Shown: positions 8,920 through 18,690, numbered from the stretch's first letter. The stretch is DNA of 64,000 nt from Heyndrickxia sporothermodurans (GCA_016756695.1 CP066701.1:4112001-4176000), one strand, 5' to 3'. Notes: generated by a model not told the origin, from the letters alone. Program-made: numbers and translations.

Positions 8920-9687
8920 TTACATATAGTTTTTAATGGGAGCAAAGGTTTTTCGATGAATTGGACAGGGACCATATTTTTGTATAGCTTGGAGATGTTC
9001 ATTTGTACCATAGCCCATATTTTTATCAAATAAGTAATTCGGGTATTCTTGTGCATATCTCTTCATTAATCGATCTCTTGTTACTTTAGCGACAATGGAG
9101 GCAGCGGCAATCGATACACTGGATGCATCCCCCTTAATGATGGATGTCTGAGGGAAGGGTATCGTTAATTTCATCGCATCTATTAAACAATAATCCGGCA
9201 TTGTTTGGAGGTCATTGATTGCTGCTATCATCGCTTTTTTCGTCGCTTCATATATATTAACCTCGTCTATTTCTTGTGCGGAAATAACTCCCGTTCCAAC
9301 TGCCACTGCTTCTTTCATAATGATGGTATAAAATTCATCACGTTTTTTTTCAGATAATTGTTTTGAATCATTTAGGCCTTCTAAGTAGAAATCATCAGGC
9401 AAAATAACTGCTGCTGCAATAACGGGACCTGCAAGCGGACCTCTGCCCACTTCATCAATTCCGGCTATGTACTTGAAGCCTTGTTGCTTAATGTCGATTT
9501 CATATTTCATCATCTGATTAAATTTTTTACGGTAATTTTCCTTTAATTCTTGCTGTCTATACCATTGCTTTAAGAGATTTTGAACACCTTTTCGTTCATC
9601 AACTTCTAGTATTTTGATTAGTGGGTCTTCCTTGCTTACTATTTTATTTAGCATTTCGGCAATATCTTTAATTGTCCTTGTGTTCAT
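8920..9687 (-). CDS. rnhB: Ribonuclease HII
   Basis: Endonuclease that removes RNA from RNA-DNA hybrids and single ribonucleotides from DNA. The catalytic motif GIDEVGRGPLAGP has Asp 78 and Glu 79; DSKQL and IDAMKL supply the other acidic residues. Length 255 equals the B. subtilis enzyme and includes the Firmicute N-terminal extension of about 70 residues. In B. subtilis it directly follows rbgA; here an IS3-family element separates the two, so rnhB may depend on a promoter within or beyond that element. GAGGG lies about nine bases before the ATG. Confidence 0.95.
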   Translation of the reverse strand: MNTRTIKDIAEMLNKIVSKEDPLIKILEVDERKGVQNLLKQWYRQQELKENYRKKFNQMMKYEIDIKQQGFKYIAGIDEVGRGPLAGPVIAAAVILPDDFYLEGLNDSKQLSEKKRDEFYTIIMKEAVAVGTGVISAQEIDEVNIYEATKKAMIAAINDLQTMPDYCLIDAMKLTIPFPQTSIIKGDASSVSIAAASIVAKVTRDRLMKRYAQEYPNYLFDKNMGYGTNEHLQAIQKYGPCPIHRKTFAPIKNYM

Positions 9688-9761
9688 ATTCAGTCCCTCA
9701 TTTTATTGGTAGAATAAAAAATCCCCTCAAATGTTGTGACCCCGAAAAGTTAGAGTTTATA

Positions 9762-10640
9762 TCAAGCAGCTAATTGGCTGGTATGAATGCGGTATTGAAC
9801 CGGAGACATACCGGCCAATTTTTGTTTGATACGTTTGTTATTATAATAATCTATATATCTTTCAATCTTGCTCTTTAATTCTTCAAAAGAACACAATGCC
9901 TCTCCATGATACATCTCTTGTTTTAATAAACCAAAGAAGTTTTCCATTGGTGAATTATCTAAGCAGTTTCCTTTTCTAGACATACTTTGAAAAACTTTAT
10001 TTTTCTTAAGTGTTTTCACCCATTTTCTATGTTGATAATGCCATCCTTGGTCAGAATGAATAGTTGTTCTGTATTTTGATTCTTTTACGATTTCTAATGC
10101 TTTTCCCAAGGGTTTCATCACAAGTTCTAAACTTGGATGCTTAGCTATTTCATGTGAAAGTATTTCACCATTAAACATGTCCATGATTGGATTTAAATAT
10201 AATTTTTCTCCATTAGTACATTTAAACTCAGTGATATCTGTAGTTAACTTTTGATGGGGCACATTAGAATAAAATCTACGATTAATAAGGTTCTTCGCAA
10301 CTTTTCCAACAGTACCTTTGTAAGAACTATACTTGCGTGTTTTTCTCCAGAACTTTTTTTCCTTTTAGTCCTAGTTTCTTCATGATACGTTGAATCCTCT
10401 TATGATTCACTTTATAGCCCCGATTTCCCAATTCAAGATGAATACGACGGTAACCATAATTTCCGTCATTTTCTTCGAAAATGGATTGATAAGATCTTCT
10501 AGTCCTTGATCCGGATTAACCTTTTTCATCATCTTTATATGATAGTGGTAGGAGGATTCAGGGATGCCGACTACATGTAATACATCCCTTAATTTAAATT
10601 CTTCTTTGAGTTCGAATGATAATCTTTTGCCTGTGCTTTT
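9762..10640 (-). pseudogene. IS3-family transposase orfB (DDE integrase), frameshifted
   Basis: The C-terminal part, from 10262 to 9762 (166 residues), is an intact rve/DDE domain: TDITEF (first Asp), IHSDQGWHY (second Asp), SMSRKGNCLDNSPMENFF with the catalytic Glu, ending in YNNKRIKQKLAGMSPVQYR. Upstream, the same protein continues across several frames: EENDGNYGYRRIHLELG and a later KYSSYKG are readable but interrupted. One break is an extra A in the run at about 10362 (seven A where six restore the frame). Not functional as a single protein. Confidence 0.85.
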
Positions 10641-11158
10641 CTAGATAGCCCTCCGGATCCATCTGAAAAGCTCGCAACTTTTTAGATATTCTACCTCCAA
10701 ACGAAGAAGCTCATTTTCTCTTTCTAGTTTTTGTTCGTATGTCATTTCTTTTTCTTCCACGTGTTTGTTTTTATTACTCTTACTCGTACCTTTATCAGAC
10801 ATGGGTGACCGTCCTTTCGGTTTACCCAGGGCTTCAGCACCACCTTCAAGAAATTCCTTTTCCATCTAGATATCATCGGAGGGTTAGTTATCCCAAATTG
10901 AAGGGCTGAATCAATCACTGAAGAACCTGTTCTCTTCATAAATCTTAATACATCTAGCTTAAATTGAACAGAATATGATTTCTCATGTTTCTTGCTCATT
11001 AAGCTTTCGGCACCAAAATTTTCGTAATTTTTTACCCAGTTAATAATCTGCTTATGTGACTTCACACCATGTTTACGGGCTAAGAGCTTGTATCCAAGAT
11101 TTCCTTCTAGATATTCTTTAACTACCATCAGTTTAAATTTCTCACTATATTTAGCCAT
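10594..11158 (-). pseudogene. IS3-family orfA (helix-turn-helix protein), frameshifted
   Basis: Begins MAKYSEKFKLMVVKEYLEG, a typical IS150-type double helix-turn-helix OrfA. At about 10862 a missing G (two where three restore RWKREFLEGG) shifts the frame. The next frame reads on through GKPKGR and the leucine-rich ENELLRLEVEYLK, where a missing A at about 10676 shifts it again. Restored, the last part reads LRAFQMDPEGYLEKHRQK and overlaps the start of orfB, as expected for this family. Confidence 0.85.
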
Positions 11159-11170
11159 AAATAAACACTC

Positions 11171-11200
11171 CAAAAGTTAGATTTTTACTCTAACTTTTGG
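11171..11200. repeat. Inverted repeat at the right end of the IS3 element
   Basis: Twelve bases (CCAAAAGTTAGA) are repeated in inverse orientation with a 7-base spacer, just inside the element end. The inner arm may be a second copy of the transposase binding sequence. As RNA it could fold over the upstream end of orfA and damp read-through from rbgA. Confidence 0.6.
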
Positions 11201-11214
11201 GGTGCAGTACAAAA

Positions 11215-12084
11215 TTAGGGGGATGCAGTTTCTTTTTGTTCACCAGGTATATCGAATGATAAAGCTCCTAACTTATCCGAACGGATATCACGAATAATCG
11301 TTTCCGCTGTTTTATCGTAATCGACTTCCCCTTTCGACATTAAACATCCACGTAATTCACCTATATGATTAAATAAATCAAGGACCTCAGAAGGAATTTC
11401 GGAAAAATTATATCTTTCCTTTAGTCGATTAGGATAATTTTCCTCAAGAAAACGTAATGCGTAAATTGAAATATCCTGCAAGTTTAATATCGTATCTTTA
11501 ATAGCACCAGTTAAAGCTAATTTATAACCTACTTCTTGATCTTCAAATTTCGGCCATAAGATCCCTGGAGTATCAAGTAATTCCAGTTCTTTCCCGACTT
11601 TAATCCATTGCTGCGACTTCGTAATACCAGGCATATTTCCTGTCTTTGCTATATTCTTCTTAGCAAGACGATTAATTAATGTAGATTTCCCTACATTAGG
11701 AATACCGATAATCATCGCACGGATAGCTCTAGGTTTCATCCCTTTTGCCTTCATACGATCAAATTTAGGCTTCAATATTTCTTTGGCTGCATTTACAATT
11801 TCATGTAAGCCACTTCCGGCTTGTGAATTGATTGATAAAGCTTTTTTATCTTGCTCGGCATAGTATTGCAACCATTTTTTCGTCGTTTCACGGTCTGCTA
11901 AATCAGCTTTATTTAATAAAGTTAATCTCGGTTTTTGCTGAATGATCTCATCGAGCATTGGGTTTGCAGAGGAAACAGGAATTCTCGCATCCACCAGCTC
12001 AAAGACGATATCCACCAATTTTAGTTTCTCCGTAACTTCCCTGCGAGCTTTTGCCATATGCCCTGGGAACCATTGAATCGTCAT
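11215..12084 (-). CDS. rbgA: Ribosome biogenesis GTPase RbgA (YlqF)
   Basis: Circularly permuted GTPase needed for late assembly of the 50S subunit. The permuted order is visible: G4 NKAD at 58-61 comes before G1 GIPNVGKS at 127-134 and G3 DTPG. The [10 protein letters not shown] opening and a C-terminal helical RNA-binding region are typical; length 289 compares with 282 in B. subtilis. It lies downstream of lepB and rplS. The stop codon is only 3 bases from an inserted IS3 element, so the gene is intact but cut off from rnhB. Confidence 0.96.
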   Translation of the reverse strand: MTIQWFPGHMAKARREVTEKLKLVDIVFELVDARIPVSSANPMLDEIIQQKPRLTLLNKADLADRETTKKWLQYYAEQDKKALSINSQAGSGLHEIVNAAKEILKPKFDRMKAKGMKPRAIRAMIIGIPNVGKSTLINRLAKKNIAKTGNMPGITKSQQWIKVGKELELLDTPGILWPKFEDQEVGYKLALTGAIKDTILNLQDISIYALRFLEENYPNRLKERYNFSEIPSEVLDLFNHIGELRGCLMSKGEVDYDKTAETIIRDIRSDKLGALSFDIPGEQKETASP

Positions 12085-12103
12085 GCTTTCAACTCCATAT
12101 TTC

Positions 12104-12646
12104 TTATTTTACAAGGCGAATGTCTGAAATTGGCCAATAAATTAATTTCGTATCACCAATTACTTTCTTTAATGGAACCGCACCAATATGTCGGCTGTCC
12201 TTACTAAATCTGCGATTATCACCCATGACGAAGATTTCTCCTTCAGGAACGGTTTCTTGTCCGACCGGAGTATCTTTCAAAGTGAAATCTTCTGTCAAAG
12301 GACCTTCCGGTAAGTCTTTTTTATATTGATCTAGGTATGGTTCCTTATACGCTTTGCCATTTATGTAAAGTGTATCATTTTTATATTCTACCTTATCACC
12401 CGGTAAACCAATAACTCTTTTTATGTAGTCTTTCTTTTCAGGTGCATGGAAAACAACGATATCAAACCGATCCGGATTTCCTAGTTTATTAACGATCATC
12501 CGATCTCCATTTTGAAGAGTAGGCATCATGGAAGAACCATCTACAACAATTGGCGCAAATAAAAAATAGCGAATAATTACCGCAAGTGCCACCGCAATTA
12601 GCAGAGCTTTAGTCCATTCCCATAATTCGTTCTTTTGTTTTGACAT
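12104..12646 (-). CDS. lepB: Type I signal peptidase
   Basis: Membrane-bound serine/lysine protease that removes signal peptides from exported proteins. One N-terminal transmembrane segment (about residues 13-31) precedes the catalytic Ser 39 in DGSSMMPTL and the general base Lys 76 in [11 protein letters not shown]. The MGDNR box near the C-terminus is present. At 180 residues with a single anchor it is the Gram-positive (Sip) type. It sits between rplS and rbgA, as a sip gene does in many Bacillaceae. Confidence 0.94.
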   Translation of the reverse strand: MSKQKNELWEWTKALLIAVALAVIIRYFLFAPIVVDGSSMMPTLQNGDRMIVNKLGNPDRFDIVVFHAPEKKDYIKRVIGLPGDKVEYKNDTLYINGKAYKEPYLDQYKKDLPEGPLTEDFTLKDTPVGQETVPEGEIFVMGDNRRFSKDSRHIGAVPLKKVIGDTKLIYWPISDIRLVK

Positions 12647-12785
12647 GTTTCCACCGCCTATGTAAAATTGCCAAGCTATATATATTAATATATCAGCTAA
12701 TCAACAATAAATGTAAAATATTTTTTATGCCTATCATTATTTTATATCCAATTTACCATATCCATAATCCGGATTAAAAAATTTA

Positions 12786-12820
12786 TTAAAGTCGAAAAGG
12801 AGCTTGATATCAAGCTCCTT
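12786..12820 (-). terminator. Terminator after rplS
   Basis: A perfect 24-base palindrome at 12797-12820 (half-site AAGGAGCTTGAT), followed on the minus strand by TTCGACTTT. It lies 89 bases beyond the rplS stop and probably ends or attenuates the rplS transcript before lepB. Confidence 0.65.
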
Positions 12821-12825
12821 CTCTT

Positions 12826-12900
12826 CTTGTCCAGCATCAGCACCTAGCTCCCCCACAAGGTCAAATGACTTGTCGGGGCTGACCAAGGCGCTTACACTTT
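12826..12900. repeat. Palindromic intergenic repeat
   Basis: An imperfect inverted repeat of about 75 bases between rplS and lepB. One arm reads CAGCACCTAGCTCCCCCACAAG and the other, on the opposite strand, is close to AGCGCCTTGGTCAGCCCCGAC. It is GC-rich compared with its surroundings. Sequences starting TTGTCCAGC with a CGCTT end resemble short dispersed repeats common in Bacillaceae intergenic regions; a degenerate relative appears at 36925-36992. No coding potential was seen. Confidence 0.55.
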
Positions 12901-12908
12901 TCTTATTA

Positions 12909-13253
12909 TTATCGAATTTCTTTAATACGAGCGGCTTTACCACGTAAATTACGTAGGTAGTAAAGTTTCGCACGGCGAACTTTACCGCGACGCACTACTT
13001 CAAGTTTCGCAATCTTAGGAGTGTGAACAGGGAATGTACGTTCAACACCAACACCATAAGAAATTTTGCGAACTGTGAAAGTTTCGCTGATTCCACCACC
13101 ACGGCGTTTAATTACAACACCTTCAAATAGCTGGATACGTTCGCGAGTACCCTCGATAACTTTAACGTGTACACGTACAGTATCACCAGGACGGAACGCT
13201 GGAAGATCAGAGCGAAGTTGATCTTTTGTAATTTCATCAATAATTTTGTGCAT
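12909..13253 (-). CDS. rplS: 50S ribosomal protein L19
   Basis: Large-subunit protein at the 30S-50S interface. The text [20 protein letters not shown] and the later [10 protein letters not shown] and [12 protein letters not shown] are unmistakable L19. The start at 13253 is chosen over an in-frame codon 10 residues upstream because AAGGAGTT sits seven bases before it and the result is 114 residues, the normal length. It has its own promoter in the 143-base gap after trmD, and a hairpin follows. Confidence 0.97.
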   Translation of the reverse strand: MHKIIDEITKDQLRSDLPAFRPGDTVRVHVKVIEGTRERIQLFEGVVIKRRGGGISETFTVRKISYGVGVERTFPVHTPKIAKLEVVRRGKVRRAKLYYLRNLRGKAARIKEIR

Positions 13254-13347
13254 CGAATTCAACTCCTTCCAACAGATGCTCATACAAATCTATCCATGCA
13301 GCGGAACATCGTTTTCATGCGATTTATTAAAATAAATCACAAGGAAT

Positions 13348-13376
13348 ATCTTATCATATCAATAACTGTATTGCAA
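13348..13376 (-). promoter_or_regulatory. Promoter for rplS
   Basis: TTGCAA and TAAGAT with a 17-base spacer on the minus strand, about 95 bases before the rplS start. The remaining leader (13254-13340) may carry control elements, but no L19 or other known leader structure could be recognised by eye. Confidence 0.5.
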
Positions 13377-13396
13377 TCACCTATTTACCAATGACC

Positions 13397-14143
13397 TTAA
13401 TCTTTCTCACACTTTTTCCATTCTGCTATCCATTCCTTATGTTTCTCTGTTAATGGATAGTTTTCTAACAAATCAGGTCGTCTTTCATATGTTCGCTTTA
13501 GCGATTGTTTCTCCCGCCATTCATCTATATGCTTATGATTTCCTGATAATAGTACATCCGGTACCCTCATCCCTCTAAAGTCAGCAGGGCGTGTATAGTG
13601 GGGATGTTCCAACAAGCCTGATGAAAAAGAATCTAGCAGCGGAGAATCTTCATTTCCTAACACTCCAGGCAGTAGACGAACAACACTATCAATGACAACC
13701 ATTGCTCCTAGCTCTCCACCTGTTAACACATAATCACCGATGGATATTTCATCTGTTACGACATGCTCACGAATTCGTTCATCATATCCTTCATAATGAC
13801 CGCAAACAAATATAAGATGATTTTCTTTTGCTAATTCCTCAGATACTTTTTGAGTTAAAACTTTACCTTGAGGACATAAAAGAATTACTCTCGGCGGTTT
13901 ACTATTTTCTTCGTTTTTAGTCAGAGAATCAACTGCATCGAATATTGGCTGTGGCTTTAAAACCATTCCTGCACCGCCGCCGTAAGGATAATCATCAACT
14001 GTTTGGTGCTTGTTATCAGCAAACTCGCGAAAATTTACGACATTGTATTGTACAACTTTTTTTTCAGCCGCTTTTTTTAATATAGAGGAACCAAAGACTC
14101 CGGAAAACATTTCGGGAAAAAGGGTTAGGACGTCTATTTTCAT
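13397..14143 (-). CDS. trmD: tRNA (guanine-37-N1) methyltransferase
   Basis: SPOUT-family enzyme that methylates G37 of tRNAs with S-adenosylmethionine and so prevents +1 frameshifting. [35 protein letters not shown] and [11 protein letters not shown] (the trefoil-knot cofactor site) are present. The 248 residues match the family. Its start overlaps the end of rimM by 4 bases, the usual rimM-trmD-rplS arrangement. Confidence 0.97.
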   Translation of the reverse strand: MKIDVLTLFPEMFSGVFGSSILKKAAEKKVVQYNVVNFREFADNKHQTVDDYPYGGGAGMVLKPQPIFDAVDSLTKNEENSKPPRVILLCPQGKVLTQKVSEELAKENHLIFVCGHYEGYDERIREHVVTDEISIGDYVLTGGELGAMVVIDSVVRLLPGVLGNEDSPLLDSFSSGLLEHPHYTRPADFRGMRVPDVLLSGNHKHIDEWREKQSLKRTYERRPDLLENYPLTEKHKEWIAEWKKCEKD

Positions 14144-14655
14144 GATAATAATCCTTCCATTGGATCAATCGTTATAACCTTTTCCTCGATGTTTACATTT
14201 TTTATTATGTCATCAATATATGGGATTAAGTGTTCTTTTTTATCCTTTCCTTTAACTACCCATACATCATTTGCTCCAGGGGTTAATATTTCTTTTACAA
14301 TCCCAATTTCTTCTCCGTCTAGTGTAATAACTTTGCACCCAATGATTTCATGGAAATAATATTCTCCTTCATCAAGGTTTGTTAATTGTTCTTCAGAAAT
14401 TTTTAATAAACCATTCTTCCATTTTTCAACTATATTAATATTTTCGTACCCCTCAAATTGTAATAAGTCGAAATTTTTATGTGTACGATGATTTTTAATC
14501 GTTAATTGAACTGGTTCTTGATTATTTAAAAATAAATAAAGGGTATTCCCTTTTTGATATCGTTCTTCGGGAAAATCTGTTTTGGAGATGACACGAACCT
14601 CCCCATTAAGTCCATGCGTATTTACTATTTTTCCTACATTAAACCAATTAGTCAT
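14140..14655 (-). CDS. rimM: Ribosome maturation factor RimM
   Basis: Helps 30S maturation around the head domain and binds ribosomal protein S19. The N-terminal RimM barrel opens with [18 protein letters not shown], and the C-terminal PRC barrel holds [21 protein letters not shown]. It has 171 residues, is 10 bases from ylqD and overlaps trmD by 4 bases. Confidence 0.96.
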   Translation of the reverse strand: MTNWFNVGKIVNTHGLNGEVRVISKTDFPEERYQKGNTLYLFLNNQEPVQLTIKNHRTHKNFDLLQFEGYENINIVEKWKNGLLKISEEQLTNLDEGEYYFHEIIGCKVITLDGEEIGIVKEILTPGANDVWVVKGKDKKEHLIPYIDDIIKNVNIEEKVITIDPMEGLLS

Positions 14656-14665
14656 TCACTCACCT

Positions 14666-15052
14666 CTAACGTATTTCTATGACAATTCCATCTTTTACTA
14701 TAATCATTTGTTCTTTCATTAGTTTTTCCCAATTATCGCCGACTTTTACATCCACAATGGCTTGTATGTCCTGTTCTTTAATTTCGCTTCCTAGCGGCAG
14801 TAGAGAAAGCTGCTCAATTTGAAAATCAATTAATTTAATTTTCTCTTTTCTGCTATTAATTTCTTTTTCAAAATGTGTTTTTAAACTTGTTGGTGAAAAC
14901 TTGTTTGTTCGCTCCAATTTTTTTAATTCAAATCGTAATTGATCACATTCTTTTTGCATGGTGATTTTTTTTTGAATATAGGATTGCTGCAGTTCTTTTT
15001 TACTTTTTTCTGTTAAAACCTGCTTTATTGTTACAGTTTGAAGTAACTGCAT
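14666..15052 (-). CDS. ylqD: YlqD family protein
   Basis: A small cytoplasmic protein (128 residues) of unknown function, found between khpA and rimM in Bacillaceae. Residues about 15-85 are a charged, Lys/Glu-rich coiled coil. The C-terminal 35 residues (VDVKVGDNWEKLM, then IVVKDGIVIEIR) form a compact strand-rich piece resembling an RNA-binding or KOW-like fold, a weak suggestion. The ATG at 15052 is chosen over an in-frame GTG two codons upstream because AAGGAGGG is better spaced. Confidence 0.8.
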   Translation of the reverse strand: MQLLQTVTIKQVLTEKSKKELQQSYIQKKITMQKECDQLRFELKKLERTNKFSPTSLKTHFEKEINSRKEKIKLIDFQIEQLSLLPLGSEIKEQDIQAIVDVKVGDNWEKLMKEQMIIVKDGIVIEIR

Positions 15053-15156
15053 TTCCACCCTCCTTATATGTTCTTTTACTAATTATTTTCACTTTGCATT
15101 TGTGATACTTTATTTTGATAAGGAGTTAAAAAGAGGTATGTATACGAATTTTGTAT

Positions 15157-15189
15157 ATAGAAAAAGGGAGGAATTGAACCCTCCCTTTT
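15157..15189 (-). terminator. Terminator between khpA and ylqD
   Basis: A 10-bp stem (AAAAGGGAGG and its complement, 8-base loop) followed by a T-rich stretch on the minus strand. It would end the ffh-rpsP-khpA transcript, so ylqD-rimM-trmD need read-through or their own promoter in 15059-15156. Confidence 0.8.
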
Positions 15190-15239
15190 CTCATGCAGTG
15201 TAATAAATTCAGTGTGAGAATTCTTATTTCTGCTTGATA

Positions 15240-15264
15240 AACCAAAGGAAATTATCCTTTGGTT
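15240..15264 (-). terminator. Second hairpin directly after khpA
   Basis: AACCAAAGGA and its complement with a 5-base loop lie immediately beyond the khpA stop codon. The following bases are not T-rich, so it may protect the mRNA 3' end or slow polymerase rather than terminate. The stronger hairpin lies about 50 bases further on. Confidence 0.5.
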
Positions 15265-15498
15265 TCATTCGATAATTTCCAAATAAATTTTCTTATGATG
15301 TTTGGATCCTGCTGCAGCATAGACAACAGTTCGAATGGCTTTTGCAACCCGCCCCTTTTTTCCTATTACCTTACCGATATCCTGTTTATTAACTGATAGT
15401 TTGTAAGTGATATGACTATCTTCTTCAGCTACGAAAACTTGAACATCTTCTGGTGAATCGACAAGGGGCTTAACAATCGTTTCGATCAAATCTTGCAT
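15265..15498 (-). CDS. khpA: KH-domain RNA-binding protein KhpA (YlqC)
   Basis: Single KH-domain protein that binds RNA, usually with KhpB, and affects cell envelope and division functions in Firmicutes. The GxxG loop appears as IGKVIGKKGR about two-thirds along. Length is 77 residues from ATG 15498, or 80 from the in-frame GTG at 15507. Neither has a clear ribosome site, so translation may be coupled to rpsP, whose stop is a few bases upstream. Gene order rpsP-khpA is universal in Bacilli. Confidence 0.93.
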   Translation of the reverse strand: MQDLIETIVKPLVDSPEDVQVFVAEEDSHITYKLSVNKQDIGKVIGKKGRVAKAIRTVVYAAAGSKHHKKIYLEIIE

Positions 15499-15509
15499 TG
15501 AGTTCACGA

Positions 15510-15806
<297 letters not shown>

Positions 15807-15902
15807 TTACACAAGATAGTATATTATCAAATATGTGTTTAGTTTGTAAAGTGTTTTTTCTTAACACTTAGTATTATATCAAAAACGATGAGAAAGGACA
15901 AA

Positions 15903-17246
15903 TTACATAAATGGAAATTTAAAGCCTTTACGTTTTCCTTTTTGCTGCATTCCTGTCATCTGTTTCATCATTTTTTTCATTTCTTCAAACTGCTTTAAAA
16001 GTCGATTCACTTCTTGAACGGAAGTGCCGCTTCCTTTCGCAATTCTCTTTTTTCTACCAGCGTTAATAATCTCCGGATTGACTTTTTCCTTTTTCGTCAT
16101 TGATTGAATAATTGCTTCAACATGACTAATTTGTTTTTCATCAATCTGCAGATTACCCATGCCTTTAATTTTATTTGCACCAGGCATCATTTTTAATAGT
16201 TCATCAAGTGGACCCATTTTTCGAACTTGACCTAATTGATCGAGAAAATCATCAAATGTAAAATTCATTGTTCTCAATTTCTGTTCAAGTTCTTTTGCTT
16301 TTTCCTCATCGACATTTGCCTGCGCTTTTTCAATTAAGGAAAGCATATCTCCCATACCTAAAATACGGGATGCCATACGTTCGGGATGGAATGCTTCTAA
16401 TGCATCTAATTTTTCACCCATACCGACAAATTTAATCGGCTTTTCTGTTACGGCACGAATTGAAAGGGCTGCACCACCGCGAGTGTCCCCATCAAGCTTC
16501 GTTAATACGACACCGGTAATGCCTAATTGCTCATTAAAGCTATCAGCAACATTAACAGCATCTTGTCCAGTCATCGCATCAACAACGAGGAAGATCTCAT
16601 CGGGATTAGAAAGCTCTTTAATTTCCTTAAGCTCATTCATTAATTCCCCATCAATATGCAACCGACCTGCTGTATCGATTAATACATAATCATTATGGTC
16701 TTCTTTTGCCTTTTCAAGAGCCTGTTTGGCAATTTCAACCGGGCTGACTTGATCCCCTAAAGAAAATACAGGCATATTAAGCTGTTTTCCTAACGTCTCT
16801 AGTTGTTTAATAGCAGCAGGACGATAAATATCAGCAGCAACTAATAAAGGATTTCGATTGTATTTTTTTCGCAAAAGATTTGCAAGCTTTCCAGTTGTCG
16901 TCGTTTTACCTGCACCTTGTAAACCAACCATCATGATGACTGTTGGAGGGCGCTTAGATACTGCGATTTGACTTTGTTCCCCACCCATTAAATTAGTTAA
17001 TTCTTCTTTAACTACTTTAATGACCTGTTGTCCAGGTGTCAGACTTTTCATCACTTCCTGTCCAACGGAGCGCTCGCTTACCTTTTTAACAAAATCCTTT
17101 ACTACTTTGAAGTTAACGTCCGCTTCTAATAGAGCGAGACGTACTTCACGCATCATTTCTTTTACATCGCTTTCAGATACTTTTCCTTTGCCGCGTATTT
17201 TCTGTATTGTGTTCTGAAGTCGGTCGGATAGTCCTTCAAATGCCAT
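15903..17246 (-). CDS. ffh: Signal recognition particle protein Ffh (SRP54)
   Basis: GTPase that binds signal sequences of nascent membrane and secreted proteins, together with the 4.5S/6S-type scRNA and the receptor FtsY. The N domain is followed by the G domain (GLQGAGKTT at 108-116, DTAGR, TKLDGD). The methionine-rich M domain ends in a basic tail (MKKMMKQMTGMQQKGKRKG). Length 447 is normal. ylxM lies 12 bases upstream and ftsY further up, so the SRP pathway is clustered here. Confidence 0.97.
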   Translation of the reverse strand: MAFEGLSDRLQNTIQKIRGKGKVSESDVKEMMREVRLALLEADVNFKVVKDFVKKVSERSVGQEVMKSLTPGQQVIKVVKEELTNLMGGEQSQIAVSKRPPTVIMMVGLQGAGKTTTTGKLANLLRKKYNRNPLLVAADIYRPAAIKQLETLGKQLNMPVFSLGDQVSPVEIAKQALEKAKEDHNDYVLIDTAGRLHIDGELMNELKEIKELSNPDEIFLVVDAMTGQDAVNVADSFNEQLGITGVVLTKLDGDTRGGAALSIRAVTEKPIKFVGMGEKLDALEAFHPERMASRILGMGDMLSLIEKAQANVDEEKAKELEQKLRTMNFTFDDFLDQLGQVRKMGPLDELLKMMPGANKIKGMGNLQIDEKQISHVEAIIQSMTKKEKVNPEIINAGRKKRIAKGSGTSVQEVNRLLKQFEEMKKMMKQMTGMQQKGKRKGFKFPFM

Positions 17247-17258
17247 TCATACCGCCTC

Positions 17259-17585
17259 CTATTCTAATATTTCAAGCGCTTCAATGAGCTTTGCCAGTTC
17301 TTCCACTGAATTAGTTTCCAATGCTTTTTTCATATTTTCAAGAATTACTTTTCGATCCTGAAACTTTCGGAATAATAATAATTTCTTTTCATATTCCTCA
17401 AGCATGGCTTCTGTACGCTTGATATTATCAAACACCGCCTGCCTGCTTACTTCATATTCTTCAGCAATTTCACCAAGCGAAAAATCGTCTAAATAATAAA
17501 GGGACATATAGCTACGTTGCTTTGGAGTTAACAACGATTGATAAAAATCATATAAGTAATTCATTCTCGTTGTTTTCTCTAGCAT
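17259..17585 (-). CDS. ylxM: YlxM, SRP-associated helix-turn-helix protein
   Basis: A 108-residue protein of the UPF0122 family, encoded just before ffh in Firmicutes and reported in streptococci to modulate SRP GTPase activity. It resembles sigma-70 region 4: [20 protein letters not shown], then a helix-turn-helix with [19 protein letters not shown]. The ATG at 17585 is preceded by AGGGAGTG; a GTG three codons upstream is in frame. Confidence 0.92.
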   Translation of the reverse strand: MLEKTTRMNYLYDFYQSLLTPKQRSYMSLYYLDDFSLGEIAEEYEVSRQAVFDNIKRTEAMLEEYEKKLLLFRKFQDRKVILENMKKALETNSVEELAKLIEALEILE

Positions 17586-17666
17586 TCTTCTCACTCCCTT
17601 GTTAAGTGAAAGACCTTTACATATGAAGATTACACAGTATTTATCGATTTGTCAAGTAAATGTCCT

Positions 17667-18656
17667 TTATTCCTCGTTTTGCTCAATGATCGTTGAAAAA
17701 AGTCCATACACATATTTTTCCGGATCAAATTCTTGTAAATCGTCCATTTTTTCACCTAAACCAACAAACTTAACTGGAATTTCAAGTTCATTGCGGATCG
17801 CTAGAACAATTCCACCTTTAGCGGTACCGTCTAATTTAGTCAAGACAATCCCGGATACATCTGTTACTTCTTTAAACGTTTTTGCTTGTACCATCGCATT
17901 TTGCCCTGTTGTTGCATCTAAGACTAGAAGCACTTCATGGGGTGCATTTGGTATTTCTCTTTCAATGACCCTTTTTACCTTTTCTAATTCATTCATCAAA
18001 TTAACTTTGTTTTGCAGTCGACCTGCCGTATCACAAAGAAGAATATCAGCTTTACGCGCCTTCGCTGCCTGAATCGCATCATACATAACAGCGGCAGGAT
18101 CAGAGCCTTCACCTTGCTTGATTACATCAACACCGACCCGTTGCCCCCAAACCTCTAATTGATCGATAGCCCCTGCCCTAAATGTGTCCCCTGCGGCTAA
18201 AATAACTTTCTTCCCATCGGTTTTATATTTATGAGCAAGTTTGCCAATTGTCGTTGTTTTCCCCACTCCATTTACACCAACGAATAAAATAACCGTTAAA
18301 CCTTCCGATTGAATATTAATAGTATTAGGTGTTTTGGTATCCCCTTGATAGATTTCAACAAGCTTTTCGGAAATGACGGATTGAACTTCGGCTGGATCTT
18401 GAATATTCTTTTTCTTTACTTCCATTTTTAATTCTTCAACAAGCTCCATAACTGTATTGAAGCCCACATCTGCTCCAATAAGTATTTCTTCAAGCTCTTC
18501 AAAGAAATCCTCATCTACTTTCCGATATCTTGCTACAAGGTCATTCACTTTAGAAGCAAAATTATCTCGCGTTTTTGATAAACCTTGTTTGAATTTTTCC
18601 GTTACAGAATCAGTAGATTTTGTGAATTTATCTTTTAGCTTTTTAAAAAAACTCAT
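17667..18656 (-). CDS. ftsY: Signal recognition particle receptor FtsY
   Basis: Membrane-associated SRP receptor GTPase that docks Ffh-ribosome complexes at SecYEG. A short charged N-terminal region of about 40 residues precedes the NG domain (GVNGVGKTT at 127-135, DTAGRLQ, TKLDGTAKGG). At 329 residues it is the compact Gram-positive form, without the long acidic A domain. It follows smc by 34 bases, as in B. subtilis (rnc-smc-ftsY). Confidence 0.97.
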   Translation of the reverse strand: MSFFKKLKDKFTKSTDSVTEKFKQGLSKTRDNFASKVNDLVARYRKVDEDFFEELEEILIGADVGFNTVMELVEELKMEVKKKNIQDPAEVQSVISEKLVEIYQGDTKTPNTINIQSEGLTVILFVGVNGVGKTTTIGKLAHKYKTDGKKVILAAGDTFRAGAIDQLEVWGQRVGVDVIKQGEGSDPAAVMYDAIQAAKARKADILLCDTAGRLQNKVNLMNELEKVKRVIEREIPNAPHEVLLVLDATTGQNAMVQAKTFKEVTDVSGIVLTKLDGTAKGGIVLAIRNELEIPVKFVGLGEKMDDLQEFDPEKYVYGLFSTIIEQNEE

Positions 18657-18690
18657 CTTTCAATCACTTCCTCGTTTCTTCTCATTAATT

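Larger units (their letters stand above)
9732..11211 (-). mobile_element. Decayed IS3-family (IS150-like) insertion sequence
   Basis: A 1480-bp element with imperfect terminal inverted repeats of about 25 bases. The left end reads TGTTGTGACCCCGAAAAG, and the right end inward reads TGTACTGCACCCCAAAAG, both followed by TTAGAGT. The ends are TG...CA as in the IS3 family. AAA flanks both sides (9729-9731 and 11212-11214), a possible 3-bp duplication. It carries orfA and orfB of the IS150 type, both broken by several single-base indels, so it cannot move by itself. It lies directly after the rbgA stop codon. Confidence 0.85.

Noticed and set aside
13254-13396. Possible riboswitch or ribosomal protein leader before rplS
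   Set aside because: A promoter is visible, but I could not fold a convincing conserved structure by eye.
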